A stretch of DNA of 64,000 nucleotides, taken from positions 16,971,759 through 17,035,758 of the forward strand of contig CM044966.1 of assembly GCA_024516035.1 (NCBI GenBank), in the 5' to 3' direction. A model generated the notes under the pieces. That model searched no databases and had not been told where the DNA came from. It saw only the letters and a list, made by a program, of their open reading frames with translations. The position numbers were made by a program, and so were the translations under genes. This stretch comes from Bactericera cockerelli. Taxonomy: Eukaryota; Arthropoda; Insecta; Hemiptera; Triozidae. Below, piece after piece: positions 53,201 through 59,200 of this stretch; the stretch's first letter is position 1; each line of letters opens with the position of its first letter.

Positions 53201-56200
53201 GAAATGAACATCTCTTATTTGGCTTAGGGACATTAAAGCATTAAACAGTGAGAAGACCAGCATTGGCTTGGTTCTAGGGGCCCTTGTCAATTATTAGCCT
53301 CCTTGTAAAGACAGTGGTAGAAGTGCTGAGTCCTTTCTCCACTTTCTGGCTCCCATCGTTCACGATGACGCCACCCTACGATACGAGTGGGAGTCCCACT
53401 AGGCTAACATTTTAATATAGCACTTCTTTATTTATTGTATATTTTAACAAGTTAAGAAAAAAAACACTATAAACTAGAAAGAATATGTTACCTTCTCTCA
53501 GAATTCCTGTCAGGGCCGAGGGCATGGGGAGTATCTTGGGGGGCGTGGACACGTAGACTTGCACATCCCGGCGGGAGTTCTGCTTCTCGTGATTCTTGGC
53601 CTGACACAGGTAAGTGCCTGGAAGAATTAGAATGGTCAACTACTGCCTGTGGTTCGAAGATCTTGAGATGGATTCTCGCGTTGCGAATAATTTTCCAGCA
53701 TTTTTTTTTGTTTCCTCCAAATTATACTGGTTTAAAGCAGATGAAGTTGGCATTACGAGTCCAACATAGACTGGCTGAGGTTAATATCGGTAGCTGGTAC
53801 GATTTCAAGCGACTTATAGATAAAACCCTCGTCCTGATAATCTCCTTTAAAAGAATCAAATAGAATCATTGGACATAAAAGGAGCATTTGATATTGTATC
53901 TGGGCGTCCAAAAAATTCTTTCACCACTGTGATATACATATTATGTACTTAGGTATTATTATACATTAGTAATCATTATTTTACTAGGACACAGAATTGG
54001 TATTATACCTGAGTCCGTCATCTTGTTGACATTCTAGATGCGCAGGGATCCCCCAGGGAACAATTTTTTCACCACTGTGATATACATATGTACCTATGTA
54101 TTATTATACATTAATAATCATTATTTTACTAGGAGACCGAATTGGGAGGAACAGCACAATGCTCCATGAAACAGTAAAACAGTATCCAAATGGAAATGAC
54201 CATACTGTTTTATTCTACTACCTGAGTCGGTCATCTTGTTGACATTCTGGATGCGCAGGGATGACCTTGCGTCTCATTTCCATGGGCAGGAGCTTGCCCT
54301 CCTTCAGAATTATAGGACATAAAAGAAGCATTTGATATTGTATCTGTGGGTCGTCAATTCTTTCCTCACCGTGACATACTAAATTACCTAGTACTACTTA
54401 GGTGTTATGAGTAGGACACGGCATTGGTATTATACCTGAGTCGGTCATCTTGTTGACATTCTGGATGCGCAGGGATCCCCCAGGGAACACTTTGTGTCTC
54501 ATGTCCATGGGCAGGAGCTTGCCTTCCTTCTCCCAGGTGACCGCCTCTATGGGGTAGCCCCCCACGGGGCACTTGATGAGGAGGTCTCTGCCCTCCACGG
54601 CGATCACTTTGGTCATTACGCGAATGTAGGGTGGACCTGGGCAAGAATAATTAGGACTGAATTATAAAATAAGAATCATCATAGGTTGGCGTCATCGTGA
54701 ACGATGGTAGCCAGACAGTGGAGGAATGACTCAGCACTTCTACCACTGTCTTTACAAGGAGGCTAATAATTGACGAGGGCCCCCAGAACCAAGCCAATGC
54801 TGGTCTACTCCCTGTTTATAGTCCCCCAGCCAGACTACACAATAAGAATACAACCAATAAAAATTATGCCTCAAACGTGTCACGGCCATTTTCGTTAGTT
54901 TGAACAGACAGGATATCACAACAATAATAAATTAATTTTTCTTCTTACATGTTTTTAAGGTAATACCGGTAGCCATATTTGATAGTTCGTTTCGTTTCGG
55001 ACTTAACCTATAAAAGAACTGGAAGCAAGAATTTTCTTCTTCCAGTTTGGTTAACCAAGCTGGAAGAAGATTTTTCCTCTTCCAAAAGAAAAATGACTTG
55101 CTTCCAGTTCGTTCATTTTATTCCAGTTGCATCCACTTTGGTTCGAAAAAAAAATACGGTTTAAGGTTCTGTTTTAACTTGCATACTGGACGATTTGGCT
55201 TTGGTTTGTCTGTCTGTTCCGCGATAACTCTCGACGTTGAAACTCACCATAGACGTTGAAACTCACCATAGACGTTGAAACTCACCATAGACGTTGAAAC
55301 TTACAATAGACGTTGAAACTCACCATAGACGTTGAAACTCACCATAGACGTTGAAACTCACCATAGACGTTGAAACTTACAATAGACGTTGAAACTCACC
55401 ATAGACGTTGAAACTCACCATAGACGTTGAAACTCACCATAGACGTTGAAACTCACCATAGACGTTGAAACTCACCATAGACGTTGAAACTCACCATAGA
55501 CGTTGAAACTCACCATAGACGTTGAGACTCACCATAGACGTTGAAACTCACCATAGACGTTGAAACTCACCATAGACGTTTAGACTCACCATAGACGTTG
55601 AAACTCACCATAGACGTTGAGACTCACCATAGACGTCGAAACTCACCATAGACGTTGAAACTCACCATAGACGTTGAGACTCACCATAGACGTCGAAACT
55701 CACCATAGACGTTGAGACTCACCATAGACGTTGAAACTCACCATAGACGTTGAAACTCACCATAGACGTTGAAACTCACCATAGACGTTGAAACTCACCA
55801 TAGACGTTGAGACTCACCATAGACGTTGAAACTCACCATAGACGTTGAGACTCACCATAGACGTTGAGACTCACCATAGACGTTGGAACTCACCATAGAC
55901 ATTGAAACTCACCATTTTATTTATTTACACTTTATTGATAGGACATATGATATACAATACAAATAATTAAAAATTAAAATACAATATAATAGAAGAAAAT
56001 AAATAAAGAAAAAATAAATAAATATATACATAATATATGTCCTAACTAAAGGGTGGGGTTATTGCCTTAGGCAATCTCTTCCACCCAACCCATAGACGTT
56101 GAAACTCACCATAGACGTTGAAACTCACCATAGACGTTGATCCTGGCGGAGTGCGACACGGAGGCAATAGAGTTCCTCGCTGTGCACGTGAACTCCCCCC

Positions 56201-59200
56201 CGTCCTCCTCATTGATGGAGGAGATGTTCAGGTGGGAGATGACGTCATCGTGAATGGTCACGTACTGACCCACCACGAACCTGGAATATCAGCATCAACA
56301 GAGAAGTGAGAGGTTGTACTAGATGCACATGAAAATCAGAACATACCTGGACAGCTGTTTCGAGCTTATTTGCTCTCATCAGCAGGTGATACTTCTGAAT
56401 AATAATAATAGTTTCAATTCAATAACGGCCTCAGTAGCTTGATCGATAAATAGTCCTCCGCCTCATTTATAATTATTATATGCAAATAGAACTTGATAAT
56501 TTGTATATAATAATAGATGAGGCGGAAGACTATTTTAAAATTCGTAAAATTGCCTTTCTACATTTTATGAAAATCCTTGTACTGATGTTAAAATTCTTGG
56601 CTCAGTTTCTTTGGTCACAGTTAATTGGTTAGGATACCCTATGGGTACGCTCGTGTTGACCGAACACCTGAATAAGAAGTACCTACTGAGATCGGTGGTT
56701 CGAGTCTCAAGTTAAGTAGATATTTAGTAAAGCTAGTTTGAGTAGTTGTGATATCACGATAGTGATTTATACAAATATCATAACTAAAAAAAAACTTTTA
56801 ATTTTAACACATTGCGTGCCAAGTCACACTCAGTGTGACAGTGCACTTACCATTCCGGCCCTGTCACATTATAAAGTGCGACACCATGTTGTTTCCCATG
56901 GTGTCTGGAGAAACATGAAATTAAAATTCTCTTGCACTTCTTTTTTTTTTTTTATCATATTATTATTATTATTTAATTTTTATAAATAAACTGTACCTCT
57001 TACTCAAATCCTAATAAAGACTCTCCACTTCTGTATCTTCTTCTTGTCCCTCGTATACACATGCTCGTCGCTCTTACAATGCTTAATCCAACTCTTGTTC
57101 TCACGTATCCCATCATTCTTCCATAATTCATTCCCATCTTTTCGGCCAATCTTTCAGCAAGATCTTTCATGAAATAAATGAACTGTGGTGCAAATGATCC
57201 ATCCACTGATGTCACTTCTGGCCCTGTAGCACTCTACAGTGTGACCACAGAAATTGACCAAATTTTGGCCAGTCCCTGGGGAAACATCCACAAATAAGGC
57301 TTGGCACGCAATGTGTTAAGACATTGTGTCCCTGCAGTTATGGAATTAATGCGCAATAAAAATACATTGGGTTCAAAAGATCAACCATGGATAATTTGGT
57401 ATTTTTGGAACACGAAGTGACCCAGGGTATGGCCCACAAAGAACATATTTTGGCGGCATTTTTAGACGTTCAAAAGGCGTTTGACATGACCTGGAGATTC
57501 AAAATTTTAAAAAAACTAATAGATTTTGGTATCAACGGTTTTTTGCTGTTGTATCTCCAAAATTTTCTTAAAAATAGGAAAATTCAAGTTAAGTGCAATG
57601 GACACCTTTCAGAATCATTTAGTCTGATTAATGGCATAGTCCAGGGGTCGTCTCTGAGCCCGTTACTGTTCATCATCTTCATGGACGACTTACTGGACTG
57701 TGTAAAATTACCGTTAAGACGACTCCTGTTTATTGATGACCTTCTTATTATAATCAGAGGTAAAGTAATTGAATCCCTTATTATTCGATTGCAATCTACT
57801 TTCAACAATTTATCCTCCTGGTCGAAATTGAATGGTTTAGGCCCGTATTTTTGAACGTCCCTAAAACTACTTTAGGGACAACCGTCGGGATTTTGAAAAT
57901 TTTCTGGCCAATCAAGTACACAAATTGTGACTCAGTTTCTCTCGATTCAGTTTCCGCACAGACGCAATATTGGGCCCTATTTAAAAGAAATCCAAAGGAG
58001 TTGCTTCGATCTATAATAAAAGAGTTTTGAGTGCAATAAAGAGTTTTTTCTTTTATCAAATATCAAAAGCTTTTGTATCTATGGAAGTAAAAGATATATG
58101 TACATCACAAAGCTAAAAATAAAGCTTGCAAACTTTTTCTTTGCTCACGAGCAATTACTATTTTCTTTTGAATATGGCCCATTTCACACAGAGGGTATTA
58201 TCACCTCTGTGTGAAAATCATTTGTGTTATTGTTTACATTTTCTAATCTTTTCAAAAATAATTTTTGTCTGGTGGTTCTTGTTGTTTAATAGTTTTAAAT
58301 TTCTTTATTCTTTTGAATAGTTTAAACAAGTTTTTTTCCGAGATGGAAGCCAAATTGAAAATAATTATTACTATTCCCATCTCAGCCTTCTCAGCGAAAG
58401 AAGAACCTACAATTTATATCTCACAGGCACGTTGTGAGTCGATAGGAGTGTCGATGACACGTTGAGTTCACCAGTTTTCGTACTGTCAATGATGTCAAGC
58501 AACGACCAGCGAATTTAGGCCTTGGATGGGTGACTATCTAAATTTTGGACAATCTTGATGCTAGCTATTCCCGGTCCAACTCAGACTGTGCTATCTATTG
58601 TTCAATAATTGAATTAATTTATTAATAAAAAAAAAAATGTTAATTCATTGTTTTATCACATATCCAATGTTCTCTTTTCAATGTTTTGCATTCTACATAT
58701 TTTCTACACAGGTATCTAAAAAATGTACTCATTATTTATGATTTCCCGAGCCCTTCAAATACTTTTTATGCTCGACGGTGTCAGGAGTCACAGTGTCTGA
58801 GTGGTCTAGCGCACCAGACATACATTGAAATGAGCTGAGTTCGAATTCCGGAGGAATTAGACTTTTTTATATCTGTATTTTGGATGTTACGTGGTTCACT
58901 AATATCTTGAGAGGAAAAATGAGTATTGGTAGAGACGAACACTTGTGAAATACGAGAATAAAAAATGAATAATATATGTTACTTGAAATTTCGTCAATCA
59001 CCTGACATACGTTGTGATATAACATCACAAATAAACCAGATAGAGCCAGCGTTGATTGCGCGGTGAATGCACCTGTTCTCGTGGGACTACCAAAGTTAAT
59101 CAACAACGTCCGGGTGAAGACTTCGTGATGCTGGCAATTCGGCCCAACCCAGGCTGGCTGAAGTTAATGTGGGTAGAAAGTTTGTATGTTTCCTACGATC

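Noticed and set aside
54010..54306. Functional alternative Ig6 exons
   Set aside because: Both copies lack an acceptor and one has an in-frame stop; they are broken copies.
55232..55914. CRISPR array
   Set aside because: Units are directly adjacent with no unique spacers, the DNA is animal, and the unit equals an exon donor.
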